Origin: Anisakis pegreffii
Lineage: Eukaryota > Nematoda > Chromadorea > Rhabditida > Anisakidae
Assembly: GCA_035041965.1 (NCBI GenBank)
Contig: JAPYMA010000454.1
Span: 62,001 to 126,000, forward strand
DNA: 64,000 nucleotides
Direction: 5' to 3'
Every line of letters starts with the position of its first letter. Positions within the stretch are counted from its first letter, which is position 1. The notes under the pieces were generated by a model. That model saw only the letters and a program-made list of their open reading frames with translations, made no database searches and was not told the DNA's origin. This document shows positions 11,938-24,319 of this stretch, in pieces. A program made the translations under genes and the position numbers.

Positions 11938-14839
11938 TTATTGAATGACGAGCTGGTGTTCCATCCCGATTTGCTCCATCAAATCGGGATGGTCGGCCTT
12001 GAATCGCTTGAGGTAGAGGCAGCACTGCTCTGCCCTCCACGCCGCCTCGGAGGCCAGGTGCCTCTTGCGAGGATTCGTCGGCACCTGGACCTCGTCTGCG
12101 TCTTCATCTAGAACCGCGATGTGCGAGTTATCGCGGCCTAGAATCACGAGACGCTCGGCGGCGATTTTGCGCGTCACCAACGCCCTCTTGGTGACGCCAA
12201 CGCACCTTTCGGCTTTATGGGCGTCCAGGACTGTCTTGATGTCGGCGGCCGAAAGGTGCGCCGAGGAGGGTAGGGCCACGTTGTGGCCGCAGGACGTGCA
12301 GAGGGCTGAAATTTTAAGTCGAGTTAACTTCTAAATTATTATTTATCTCTAGACCATTTACATGAGCCATCTCACATAAATTATCACTAAATCGCTCACT
12401 AAACAAAACAATGACCGAACCATGTCCATTTAAGATTTTGTGAAAAACTTCTCCCTGATATTTCTCCTGTCTTTTCAATTGTTGGCTGTTAAAGTTGAAA
12501 AGAAAACTAAAAAACGAATAATAAAACGAATGAAATATGTTAATTGATAACTTACTCTCTTCCCGGTGACACGCGGCCCTCTGCACGTGTATTTTCCAGG
12601 CCTTAACCGTTTTGAAGGGTTGGTAAGGCCTGGCGCAGCCGGCTAGACGGCACCCTAAAACATTCATCATAAGCAAAGATGAATATATGGTCACTCGATC
12701 ATTATTATCATTGGAATCATAGTTATCGGTACCACTGCAATTGCAGTTAACTCTGCCGCGTTATCGTACAACTAGAGATAAATTATCATGGCAAAAATGC
12801 ATGATTTGGTCTGCATCGAATCATTGAACAGATTTGGAAGTAATCCGCAGTATGATGATAAGAAAATGCTAATTCAATTTATCTAGAATAATGCCGCTCT
12901 CCGATTCAGATTTTCAATAATGACCATACTAAAAAATGAAAACAATTATCAATCTATGAAAACTTACAGATGGAATTGTCGTTGCTTACATGGTAAGCTT
13001 CTGTGGTTGGTGCCGTTAGCTCGGCTCGATGCTCCGGCCGCAAATTTTCGATGTTGCGCGGCCGGAAGACCTGCGGCTCTGGCTGCTCTCTTGGCTGATG
13101 AGGGACGTGGGGCCTGCGGCTGAAAAATGAATATCTCATGATGTTACGAACTCTTTTAAATTTTTACATTTTCCCAACTCGAACATTTTTGATAACATGA
13201 AACGATTTACAGTGAATGAACTCGGAAAAAATAGTACTTACAAGTAGTAACGGGGCTCCGCAGGCCCCTCTTCTTCGTGGGACTCGTTAGTGTCGTCGTT
13301 AATTGGGTCGTTAGCGTCGTTGATTAGTTCGTCGTTAATTTCGTTATCCTCGTCTTCGTCCATAAAAAATTGGTTAATATCCTCTCTCTCCTCGGGCTGC
13401 GGCATGGCTGGTTCGGCGGGTCTTGGGTCGGGTGATGGGTGCGGTTCCATCCGCTCCAACTCCTGAAAGAATACCTCAGTCATGGAATGAACTGAGCTTG
13501 ATTAGGCCAAAATTGCTAAATTTCAATAATTAAAAGTAACAGTGTGATTTGAGCATGCTCAAATGACTTCCCTGATTTCAGTATTTGACTAAGGAATGAA
13601 CCAAAATATTACTCAGTGCAATGAATGAGATATTATCGTTTATTCATTTTCTTCAACGTTCAATTCGTCAACAATTCAATTTCTGTCATTTTAGAAAGTA
13701 TTAACTTTAGAATATCGACATGTAATCTGGAATATGTAATCAAACTAGTATCGAATTCTACTTACGTTGATTGGGAGCGGTACTCGCCACTGATCCATTT
13801 GTGATGAGAAGTGCTCCGAATCAACGAACTGAAACATAAATTCGGTTATTATTATTACTGTTCCTAACAGTATAATTTACATTGTGAGCCATTATTATTA
13901 TCCTATCATCTAAATCGTTTGAATATAATATTAGCATGAAAAGTGATATTCTCTTAAAATTCATCTGAAATTTACTCGTAAAAGAACTTACTTGGAGCGA
14001 AGGGAACCCAATGAAGGCGGCGTAACGGGCGTCGGCCTCCTTGATGACTTCGTAAACGGCGCCCGTTACGCCGAACTTCCAGCTCCTCACGTTTTCGACG
14101 TCGGCTCTGTGGACGAGGAGCTGGACCTCCATCACCCGACATATGGCCTCGATTAGCAGGGGCGACGGTGCCCCTGCTCTGTAGGCCGCCACTGAAACCA
14201 AACCGCAATGAGAAATCAAAGACTCTAGAAAAATTCGATTGCCCCTTCATCTAATTTCCCAACTGCATTCCTTGACGAGAATAATTTCTCCTTGTTTAAT
14301 CGCTTCATTCTGCACTGATTATATCCTAAGAGTCATCAGTAAAATAATGCATATAATATTGTATTCTATGATTATATTAATATGAATTCAGAGTTGTCAT
14401 TTCATCGGTTCATAAGATGACATTTGTGTTGTAGGATTATATGTTTATGAATAAATGATAAAAAACGTGAATATCTAAATGAATTACATTTAAACTTACA
14501 TATAGAGTGGCCACCCAGTTCGGGTGGCAATGTGTTAATGGTTATGGCCCAACCCTCCTCCCTTACCCACCGAACCAGCTGGTCGTAATGGGGCATTAGG
14601 CTCAGTACCCCCAATACCTGCAGCAAGTTGCTGCAGTATACCTTCCCACTGCTCCCGAACTGCAGATTGTCGAGCTGCAGCCTCGTTTCCGGATGGCCCG
14701 GAACCCCCTCCTTCACGCGCCTTGCGAAATTCTTCCTCCTCACATCCCGGTCATTCACTGTGTCCTTCTTCGCCCTCCTGTGCCTTCGGCTCCATCTCCT
14801 TGCGCTGCTGCTGCTGCTTCCACTCCATCTCAACGGCAT
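11938..14839 (-). CDS. GC-rich seven-exon gene, unknown family, zinc-finger-like C-terminus
   Basis: Exons, reading leftward: 14839-14500, 14191-13992, 13828-13766, 13462-13242, 13119-12968, 12654-12556, 12305-11938. Donors are GTAAGT-like, acceptors TTTCAG-like, and all phases agree, giving 480 aa. The ATG at 14839 follows an ATTTTAG acceptor by six bases, suggesting trans-splicing. Residues 1-40 are Ser/Arg-rich and basic; about 95-180 form a compact-looking region (LLIEAICRVMEVQLLVH); about 205-280 are very acidic (DEDEDNEIND). Near residue 325 comes CX4C..HX6H (CRLAGC...HVQRAACH) then CTSCGH, a likely metal site. The stop codon TAA overlaps AATAAA. Exons are far richer in GC than neighbouring genes. 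The middle region has a faint, unproven resemblance to the later half of OTU-type peptidases. Function unknown; nuclear or element-derived is a guess. Confidence 0.65.
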
Positions 14840-14999
14840 TTTTTTCTAAAATGTAAAATACTTAATTTGGAAGTAATAGTTTCAACAAATTTCATAGCTC
14901 ATAGTCAACCAATTCTTTATCATTCCACAACAGATAACTTTCCCATACTTCAATAAATTCTTCCTGTTATCTTTGAGCATAAATAATCCCAAACCCCAA

Positions 15000-17900
15000 T
15001 CAGATTTTCTTAAATCTTACTGAATTCGCTTCCTTCATCAAAGTAATACACAACTAGCATAACTTTCAGGAGGTGTTAGAAAGCCGCATCAATTGCTTGT
15101 AGGGTTCAGGCTGTCTGCTAGTATCATTGGAACAATCCAGTGCAACGGAGTGAAAAGGTATGAAGAAGTAAGTCACTGATCATCCATTATGTCAAGTGTA
15201 AATTCCTGAGCAATATTCCAGTACGGTGATGTAGATTAATGTGAGGCAGATTAAGCAATTGATGAGGCAGACCAAATGTTCAACTGTTCGGCTGTTCATA
15301 TCGATATAATCGAACAAAAATGCTCCAAAGAATGCTCTCATTTCTATTTTCAGAACAAGGTGATTACAAGCGGAAACTTATTTTATAATGACATTTGAGT
15401 AGGAGAAATTTTTTCATTCTTCAGGTCATTGATATCATCAAGTTATTTCTGAGGCAGCAATAGAATCCGAGAATGCATCAAGAAATGCTGCTATGATAAA
15501 ATTTAATTTCAATGACAAAATATTTCGGTGTAATTTCGGCAGTGCGGCGTTGAGATTTAGTCTCCGTTTAAAATGAATCTCTGAAGCGATTGCATATTTA
15601 GAATTAACGAAAAGATTCCAATTTGCCACTTCAAATTTCATTACATTCCAAAAATTTCAATCGGATAGTATCAAACCATATTTCAGTATAGTGATTCAAA
15701 CCAATGCAGGTGTTTGAGCAACTCAATGGACCGATGAAATGTTCAAATCAGCTGTGCATCTTCGAGGAATCTAGCGTAACTGACCAAGAATGTATGAGAT
15801 TTGCTTTGGCTTTGGAATTTTCAAGGCGATTTTTTCGAAAATTTTTTCCACAATCTCTCAATGGGACAATTATCTCTTATCATTTCAAGCTGAGAAATGT
15901 TTTGATACAATATCATATAATAGGCAAGTTTGATCATGCACTTTAATAGAATGCTATCTTTTTAAGCATTTTCTTCTGAAGACAATACGAGTGCATAAGG
16001 AAGCGTGCATGAAACATTGAATTGCACCAAGACAGGAGATGAAATGTCGCAATTAAAGAAGAATTTATGTTCAGATCGGAAGAGTTGATGTCAAAAAGAA
16101 TTGCAGGTTGCATTCAGTTTGGAATTTCCAGCGCGTTTTTACAGGTCTCATCCCCCACCGCCAAACTCCCGATAAATTTCTTTCCCGGAATCATTGTTTT
16201 TTCATTGTAATCAGATCAATACTTCAATGAGATATCAGAATATAGATCAATTTAATCATAGACTGATAATATCTTACAATGGGATAGGCCGAAATCGCTC
16301 GCTTGTTCTTTTGAAGGCAACATAAATGAACAGAACACGCACATGAAATATGGAATTGCTTGCTTCAGTTTAGGAGAAGGAATAACGCTGATTGAAGAAG
16401 AATTTACGCATTTTATTATCTTCCAATCATATGATGTTGATTTCTTGCAGATAAACGCAATATATTGAAATTTGTAAGGATATGAATGCGGTTATTTAGA
16501 ACGTGAAGAAGTTATCAACGTATCATAGCAAGTTATCAATATATCACGGTAAGAACACATCAACAGTGCAGCATATCAAATTCAATAACTCAAATAACAA
16601 TGTTCAAAGAAGTAAATAAACCAGATAACGGAAATTATGATTAAAACTCACTTTTCCTGTTGCTGTTCGAAGCAACCTGCTCTCCACCAAAATATTTTTT
16701 ATCCAAAAAAATCTGAAAATGGGCAGATTAGAATATGTGACTGGAAGCGCATAATATGATTTAAGAATTTTAAAGAAATTCAGAAAAATTCGATATTAAT
16801 GAAGATATTAATTCAACGGTTGTGATGCAGTTAATACGTTTCAACTTGAGAACCCAAAAGTTTGAGGAACAATAAGCGACTAGGCTTGACGATCATTTTG
16901 TCGTAAAATTTATTGTCCAAGAGATATATTTGTTTGTCAGAAAGTTTGTTCTCGAAGGTTATAAGAAAATATGCAAATTAACGAAGATAACCGAGCTAAA
17001 AGTGCGCATGGAAATGGAATCGAAGCGTACATTAAAAATTGTTGATTGTCGCCGAACGCTTCTACAATAATTTTATTCGCTGGTGTGGTCAGCACCTTTT
17101 TGAAGCGATTACCTGAATACAGTTGATTGAGTTGAATAATGGAGAATACGTAACATGAATTTCTGCGAACGAATCAGATTAATGAATGGTGCACAGAACG
17201 AGCGCAACCGCAGGTATAAGTAATTAATCGGAACCGAGGTGCGATATCTATCATTCATTTGAATTTTCGTATTAACTGAGAAAAGGAAGACCATCCGTTG
17301 CCATGTTCGGTGGTATTTCTTACCGGCATTCCTAGTTTTTTTCCTTACAATTATTGTCATTCAGTCGTTTACTCGAAATAAAAACTTTAAGAAACGGTCA
17401 GATAAACTCAAATTATTCTGTATTAGTTGAACTATCATGTAGGCAATTGTTTTGGTGATGCATTGTTCTACAATTTCGCTGAGATCCTGAGGCGTGTTGG
17501 TATTGTCATATAGGTAATGAACATAACTTGACAGAATCGTTTTCCTATATTGCATGACTAAAAAATTTTAGGTGATGCCTGAAAATCGCATGGTACAGTG
17601 GACATTTATCAGAAGGTATTTTGAGTGCATCAATGGTATGTTGAAGAATTCGAACATTGAAATTGTTTTAGTATTTCAGAAAATATTCATTGATTCGATA
17701 AATAGCCCCACCACAATATGAGCCTTATAGAGGAACGGAATTATTAAGTGGAAGATTGAGGAAAGGCATGAGCTGTTGTAAGAATTGCAATTTCCGAACA
17801 ACCTCTAAAACTGTTCCTCGGATATTTATTACATCTGCGAAAATTGTTACTGGTATGGCACCGCGGCAGCCAACGAGCGAACTTTATTCACCATGAAATA

Positions 17901-18640
17901 ATTGCTTCTGATGAAGGAAATGGCACTGAGCTTATGTAGATTGTTTGAAAAGAGATGAGTGGTTATGGCGATCCGGAAAGCGGCATGAAAGATATTGCTT
18001 ACGAGTTAAAGCAATTATAAAATATGAAAATTTTGAGCAATAACCAAAAAGTTCATCTGAAAAGTATTCTGCACACTGTTTCAAACTCGGAAACTTATTT
18101 GACCACTCGATGTAAAGCGCATTGTGAACTAATGATGTGTTGTGCATGCTAAAAAATCGATGCTAATCAGTCAATGCATGTGTTGAATTGTGTTTCCTCA
18201 CTCATGGTATAGGTGAACTCAGTAAGCAGATTTTGCACGTCACACCGCCCTCCCTTGAACAGTAACGTGTGGACGACAACGTCATGAAAACAACAGTGGC
18301 GTTTGAGTAGGTTTCAGACGTCGAAGGAATACTGCATGATGAAGCATGTAAACAAGTGAAAACTGTGAACGTGCGTGCAACAACGGCCATATGATAAAGA
18401 GAAAAAATGTGAGAGTGATGAAAGTTGAATGAAGTGAACAACTTAATCAAAGTTGATCAGTCGGTCAAATGGTCGAGAGTGAGAAGAGAGATCGCTGATT
18501 GATTTGATCTAGATGTTCATGTTCATATCACTTTGTTCATAGATATTCATATTACTCTGTGAAATGATCTTCGCAGATCATTCAAACGGTCTTTCAGAAT
18601 TGACTGCTTCATGTCTCAGCCTTCTCGAATCGTATCAAGT
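15000..18640. repeat. Gene-free DNA with a diverged ~330-bp tandem duplication
   Basis: No coding region is supported. Two diverged neighbouring copies are visible: about 15790-16080 and 16100-16440 share TTTGGAATTT..CAA/CAGGCG, CTTTTGAAG/CTTCTGAAG with CAACATAAATGAACAG-like text, CATGAAA.ATGGAATTGC and GAAGAAGAATTTA. Open frames here (for example 15704-15946 +, 17361-17555 -) show no domains. Confidence 0.5.
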
Positions 18641-18641
18641 G

Positions 18642-19410
18642 CAAACCATCAACAGTCTACTTCATTAGATTGGAAATCTAATTAAGGGATCATGATCATG
18701 TCATTACAACATTGCCTTCTCGATCGTACAGATCGATTCTGGATTCATCGGAGATGACAGATCGACGTGAATAATCGAGATGCAATAGATCTTATGCAAT
18801 ACACCTCTGCATATACGTTCATAAATTTTGCAAAAATAATAAATGAATTGAATATGAATTGATTACTTCATCTACAGTATTGTAATCGTATGTTAATGTT
18901 CAAACCATCAACAGTCTGCTTCATTAGATTGGGAATCTAATTGAAGGATCATGATCATGTCGCTACAACATTGCCTTCTCGATCGTACAGATCGATTCTG
19001 GGTTCATCGGAGATGACAGATCGACGTGAATCATCGAGATGCAGTAGATCTTATGCAATACCCCTCTGCATATACGTTCATAAATTTTGCAAAAATAATA
19101 AATGAATTGAATATGAATTGATTACTTCATCTACAGTATTGTAATCGTATGTTAATGTTCAAACCATCAACAGTTTGCTCCATTAGATTGGGAATCTAAT
19201 TGAAGGATCATGATCATGTCGCTACAACATTGCCTTCTCGATCGTACAGATCGATTCTGGGTTCATCGGAGATGACAGATCGACGTGAATCATCGAGATG
19301 CAGTAGATCTTATGCAATACCCCTCTGCATATACGTTCATAAATTTTGCAGAAACAATGAATGAATTGAATATGAATTCATTACTTCATCTACAGTATTG
19401 TAATTACATA
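18642..19410. repeat. 259-bp tandem repeat, three copies
   Basis: Units starting CAAACCATCAACAGT lie at 18642, 18901 and 19160, exactly 259 bp apart, and are about 97% alike by eye. Each contains the palindromes GATCATGATC and CGATCGTACAGATCGATTC. The third copy diverges after about 19400. Confidence 0.95.
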
Positions 19411-19432
19411 AATGAATATTGTATAATTAATG

Positions 19433-19740
19433 TTATATAATAATAATTTCATTCACTTGTTTCGTTTCAGTCACAGATATTTGTTTGTTACAAATAATAA
19501 TTTCATTCATTTGTTTTGTTTCAATAACATATATTTGTTGCGAATTCCTCGATTCGTAATCAATGAACTCAACTTCCCGATATCCAGATGAACTTGAAGT
19601 GCTTAAGATCAACTTATTCTCCAGCGTACTTGAATTATTAAAATGCATTGATGGTAAATGATAAACCATCATGAGTATTTGATCCAGAAACCTCTACACT
19701 TTCCACTGATAACATAAACTGTTATTGCTTCACACTTGAA
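19433..19740 (-). pseudogene. Possible broken exon with a duplicated 57-bp segment
   Basis: Leftward from a GTTATCAG acceptor near 19712, one frame reads as Ser-rich protein (SVESVEVSGSNTHDGLSF) to a stop near 19645. A shifted frame then continues (NNSSTLENKLILSTSSSSG) to 19433. The last part contains a 57-bp tandem duplication, so IETKQMNEIII is followed by VTETKQVNEIII. One frameshift is needed to join them, so I treat it as a relic. No family is recognised. Confidence 0.25.
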
Positions 19741-20602
19741 TGTTAAGAAGGAATAAATTCAAAGGCTAAGGATATTCCAAAACTGATTTCATAATTAAGC
19801 CTCCAATGTAAATTGTTATAATTGAAGGATGAGCATGAAAAATGTATGATTACATAAAAAGTATGCATTCTGTGTTATGTATTGCTTGTGTTTGTTATAC
19901 ACATGATGTTAATATTGTGGAATAGAGACTTTTACAAATTTGGCCATGACGGCTCTCTAATCCCATATTTTAAAAAATCCATCTGAACCATTACGGACAG
20001 TTTACTTTTTGACCATTAGACGACTCGTATTGTTCAAAAAAGGAAGAACACTATTAGTGATTTGTGCGCGTTTCGACGGGATAATTCGCAACCGCCAAAT
20101 TCAAAAGTGGCATCATTTCTATTGAAAATGCACCGATTTCCCATTGAAAACAGCTGATTCTTCGTGTTTTCGTTGTTTTTTGTGGGTAATTCCGGAATAA
20201 ATCTGCTTTCCGTATGCTGTGACATAATCTAGGTATCTGGTGAATACAGTTTTCCACTAGCGGCATGAAAAATACAATCTTTCTCGAAATATCGCTCGAC
20301 ATATTGTATCGTTGGGTTCACCAAATTGCAAATTCAGCTTCTGCTTTATCCATAATTTTCTGAATTTGTATATTTTTCGTGCTGTTTCATCGTAATTCCG
20401 TAATTCTGCTTGCTGTTGCTTCATAAAAACATGAAAGGAACGTCATTCCTCTGAATCTTTCCGAAATTATTGTTTTATTTGGCTCAACAAACCATCAGTT
20501 TACCATACATTCTCGATTGTATTCGTGTTCATTTGCGTTAATATTCTCCAGAACAGTTTCATAGTATGATCATGACGGTTCCAAAGTATAATTTTCAGTG
20601 AA
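19741..20602. other. Intergenic, upstream of the geminin pair
   Basis: No coding region is supported. The overlapping - strand frames at 20034-20302 and 20500-20697 have no domain or splice support. A TTTTCAG acceptor ends at 20598, four bases before the first geminin start codon. Confidence 0.5.
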
Positions 20603-21233
20603 ATGGAGAAACCACTGAAAATAATCGATGAGAATGCAGGTTCTTCGAGGTTACAAGAGCAGCTGGATGCGATTAATAAATCTGTGAGCACTGACAAGGT
20701 GAATACTTAATTTTCCTCGTGAAAAGTTCAGTATTTTAAAGAAAGTAATCTGCGATTGAACGACGCAACCTGAATTGAATTTTGGAAGTAATTAGCATTT
20801 ATAATTAAAATTTAGTTTGTGACGGAATGTCAAACAACAGAAGACGTTGAAACCGAAACGGACATATCTCTGAAATGCTCGGCTGAGGTTTCATCCCCAA
20901 TTACCATCGAAAAACCGGATGAGAAATTCTGGAGATCAGTGGCCGAAGACTATTCGGAAAAGCTCGATGATATGCGACGAAGGAACAAAGAGGTATTCCT
21001 GGAGCTATTGCAGATCACATTATTTATCGCTTAAATAACTATGTTTTCCAATATTGTTCAGTTCTTCGTCACATTTCATTCATTCAGTACCTTATTCGAA
21101 ACCAAAAATACACGAGTTTCAGCTGGAAGATGAAATCAGAATCGCTGAGTTGAAGAAGGAGAAGCTGGAAAAGGCACGTGATGAGCTTCTCGCTGTGGTA
21201 AAGGAAACTCTCGGTGGCAATGACGGAGAATAA
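20603..21233 (+). CDS. gmn-1: Geminin-like coiled-coil protein (first of tandem pair)
   Basis: Exons 20603-20698, 20816-20992, 21123-21233; phases all 0; 127 aa. The ATG lies just after TTTTCAG, a probable splice-leader site. Residues 68-76 (EKFWRSVAE) match the conserved entry of the geminin coiled coil (YW..AE), followed by a leucine/charged heptad stretch to about residue 117. Geminin binds the replication licensing factor CDT1 and blocks re-licensing of origins in the nucleus; the family fold is a parallel coiled-coil dimer. The protein is shorter than vertebrate geminin and shows no clear RxxL destruction box near its N-terminus. AATAAA occurs at 21454-21459, about 200 bases before the acceptor of the next geminin-type gene, which is the spacing of a nematode operon. 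Homology to geminin is by eye. Confidence 0.8.
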
Positions 21234-21453
21234 ATCTCGTCTTCATCGTTATGGTCAAATCTCATTTCTTCAGATTTGTATCGAACAACTCAAATTTTGA
21301 TGCATTCCTTGGAATTGTATAAATACTGATATTGTAGATATTGTTAAGGATTACTCATCTATGCTTTGATGATGCTGTATATTCGATTTGTTGAATATCG
21401 TATAAGTTTTAGTGTTTAAGCAGTTTTTGTGAATTCTCTATTGTGGATCAATG

Positions 21454-21459
21454 AATAAA
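21454..21459 (+). terminator. AATAAA polyadenylation signal of the first geminin-like gene
   Basis: AATAAA about 220 bases after the stop codon. The next gene's probable trans-splice acceptor (CATTTCAG) ends near 21657, a gap like that inside nematode operons. Confidence 0.55.
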
Positions 21460-21673
21460 TATTCGTTCATCTCTCTACTTTATCGACATTTCCTAAAACA
21501 ACTGTAGCATACAGTTGAAATTATATTTGCTTCTATGGATTCTATATTTTGTGCTTCCCAGCTTACTTCCCAGCAGCTTATAAATTTTCAAGTAATTGTT
21601 CACGGTTTTCTCATTCTTTCATGCTTTCCATTCGCTCTTTCTTTGTTACATTTCAGTCATTATATTGTAAGGG

Positions 21674-23434
21674 ATGGCAACTGTTCGAAAAGCGTTGTAC
21701 ACGATCAACGCGGATCCAAAAAGCCTATCTCCAGAAGGCAAGGATTCACTGAAGCAATTTTCAAAACAGAGAGCGAAGGTGCAGTTAAGAGTAAAAGTCA
21801 GTAAAATTTGATTTATCGCTTATTCATTCTCATTTTTCATTTTCCTTTCTTACTGGTATCGGCTGTTGAAAATTATAACAGGTATATTTCTGTTCGCAAG
21901 GCATTACAAGTAATCAAGAAGAGCAGGAAGTCATGCCTGTCTGACTCCTCTCGTTTGAAAGGGCGAAAGGACACCAGACTGTTTTTGATCATCTTGGGTC
22001 TTCTAATAATTTTAATTGATTTAATAATTCATCAAGATCATATGTCGTTTAAAACAATAGAAGCAGACCTTTCAATGAATAAATTCAATGAATTTTTGAG
22101 TATCGCTTGAATAATTTAAAAATGTATCGTGCGATTGCTAGAACTTACTCTGCCTTACTTCCTTCCCTCTAGCATTGTTATCATTACTACAGGATGTGAA
22201 TCGTGACATTAGTCAGTCCATGGTGAGCAATGGTAAACTCAATAAAGCTGAGTGCAAACAGACGAAGAATAATAGAGTGGAAATGCCACAATTTATGAAA
22301 AAGAATTCAAGTGTGAAAGACGAGCAACCAAAGAAACAAGTATCTGAATGCAATGAAGCAGAACTGCATAAAAATGAAGGAAATCTTGAGCAATCAAAAA
22401 GTGATCTCAAAAGTTTTCCAACGAAAACGAATGGATGGAAGCAACAAAAAGAAGGTACTGATCACAAAGACAATTCAGTAACCGGATTGAAAAATAAGGA
22501 GATAATCAAAAATGATCGCGAAAGAAACAAAGAGTTTGACTACAAGGAGCATCATTGTATAAACGAGGTAATTGAAAATTTTACAAATATCCCAGAAACT
22601 TATAATTTGACTTCAGTTCTTCTCTTGAAGGTTCGCATGCGATCAGAATCCAATTTGAAGAGTTTTTTCACTTACTTTTATCGTTTTACTTCAGTGTTTT
22701 TCTGACAATGAGCAAGTAAGCACTGCAGTGAAGATTCCATTATGTATCTTCTCGGATTAATATCAATTGTTGTTGAAGAGTGCACCGTTTGCCTCACATG
22801 CCGAAATTGGAAACCGCATTTCTTTATGAAATTACTAGCTATGCCTTGAATTTTTCGTGATGAAAGCTGATTGCCTATAAAAATGGCGCATTTCATTTTG
22901 CCTTACCACCTCATCACATCATATTAGATGTTTCGGGCTCCTTCAAATTCTCTAATCCCACGATCCGGTCCACCTCATTGATTCTCATTGTAGAAAAGCG
23001 TTTTTATCGAAGAAGAAGCATGTGTCTTCTCAAATGCCGAAGTTCAGACCGACGTTACCGTTAGTGAGTGCCCACCAAAAATCACAGCTGCAGATTTGAT
23101 ATCCGAAACACCATCTGCATCGTATTGGCGATCACTGGCCAACAAACTGGAATGTCAGCTCGATCAGGAATTTTTCGAGAACTTGAGGGTATGTACAGGT
23201 TCAATTTCAATCAACCACTAATATTTACATCAATATCCTTATCAATTTTATCTTTTGGCGCTTCCAACACAATTACTGCGCTCATTACGATTATTTGTAT
23301 TGCAGTTGAACACCGATCTTGGGGAACTTCGTCGGCAGATCGATGAAATCGAACGTGAAACAGAAGAAGTTATTGAGTTTGTGAAGGGCGCTATTGCAGA
23401 GGGTCAATCCACACTTGCAACTGCGAACGAATAG
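21674..23434 (+). CDS. Second geminin-domain protein, tandem paralogue
   Basis: Confident exons: 21674-21778, 22193-22567, 22994-23188, 23306-23434, all phase 0, giving at least 267 aa. An extra exon near 21880-21960 is possible. The N-terminus has VRKALYTINADP, resembling the geminin destruction box region (RxxL then hydrophobics). Exon 22193-22567 is Lys/Asn/Glu-rich and probably disordered. Exon 22994-23188 holds VQTDVTVSECPPKITAADL then SYWRSLANKLECQLDQEF, the geminin coiled-coil entry, which continues in the last exon. It aligns with the first gene along ETETDIS/VQTDVTV and FWRSVAE/YWRSLAN, so the two are duplicates. It may be the full-length geminin, or a functionally distinct relative as GEMC1 and multicilin are in vertebrates. 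ATG follows a CATTTCAG acceptor. Confidence 0.7.
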
Positions 23435-24319
23435 ACATTTTGACGTTGTTAATAGTTCGATATTGTCATCGATTTGCATATATTGTAATATTTCTTTACG
23501 TTTGAAAATAACATCGTATTATTTGACTCTTGACTTGGACGTAGTCGTGCAATACATTATTATGAATCTACTGCATTCCTTCTTATTGAATCACTTTCAT
23601 TGAATACTTTGGTTATTTCGCTGAAGTTTGCATATTCATAACCACTCGCTCATACTGTTTTTGTTTCCACTTATTGTTTTTGTTATTAACTTTACTGTCA
23701 TCATTATTATTGTTCATCATTATTTCGTCATTGTTATTACCAATCATTATTATTATTCTTAGCACCTTACGATCGTGAGTGCATAATTATTATTGTAAAG
23801 TTGCGATTACTATCACTAATAATTGCAGTAATATTATTGTCATTTGCATTTTAATTTAACGGCCATGATTGTATAAAGTTATGAGCATCTATCTCATCAA
23901 CAAAAAACATGAATCTTCTTCTGGAAATAATAGCTTGGCTATTTAGAAAGCATTCGGAGCAGAATAGATATTTACCAGAAAAAAGTTGCAATGGAAGGAA
24001 CCAAATTAAAGCCTCAGTCATCTCGGCTTATTTCAGGTGTTTTCAGTGTTTTAAAGTGCGACTCGTCTTTTTACATCCAATATTTATAAATCAAATTTGC
24101 ACATTCAATATAAATTAAACTAACATGATATGCTACAATTTTTGAAAAGTTAGCAAATTGGACAGCAATAATAATTGCGATATATTATACACAGAGTCAC
24201 TCAAAATGAAACACAACTGAGAAAAATTCGTTTACGAACCCGTGATAAACAGAAAGCGACACCTACTAAACACAAAAAAAGCATTCACTAACACAATATT
24301 TTTCAATCTATCGATGTAA
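23435..24319. other. Intergenic between convergent genes
   Basis: Contains the 3' flanks of the second geminin-like gene (+) and TMEM186 (-), ATT-rich simple sequence around 23690-23830, and no supported coding region. Confidence 0.6.

Noticed and set aside
12968..12990. Earlier donor for exon 5 of the GC-rich gene (GTAAGCAAC at 12989)
   Set aside because: It would put the next exon out of frame with an immediate stop; the donor at 12967 keeps the frame.
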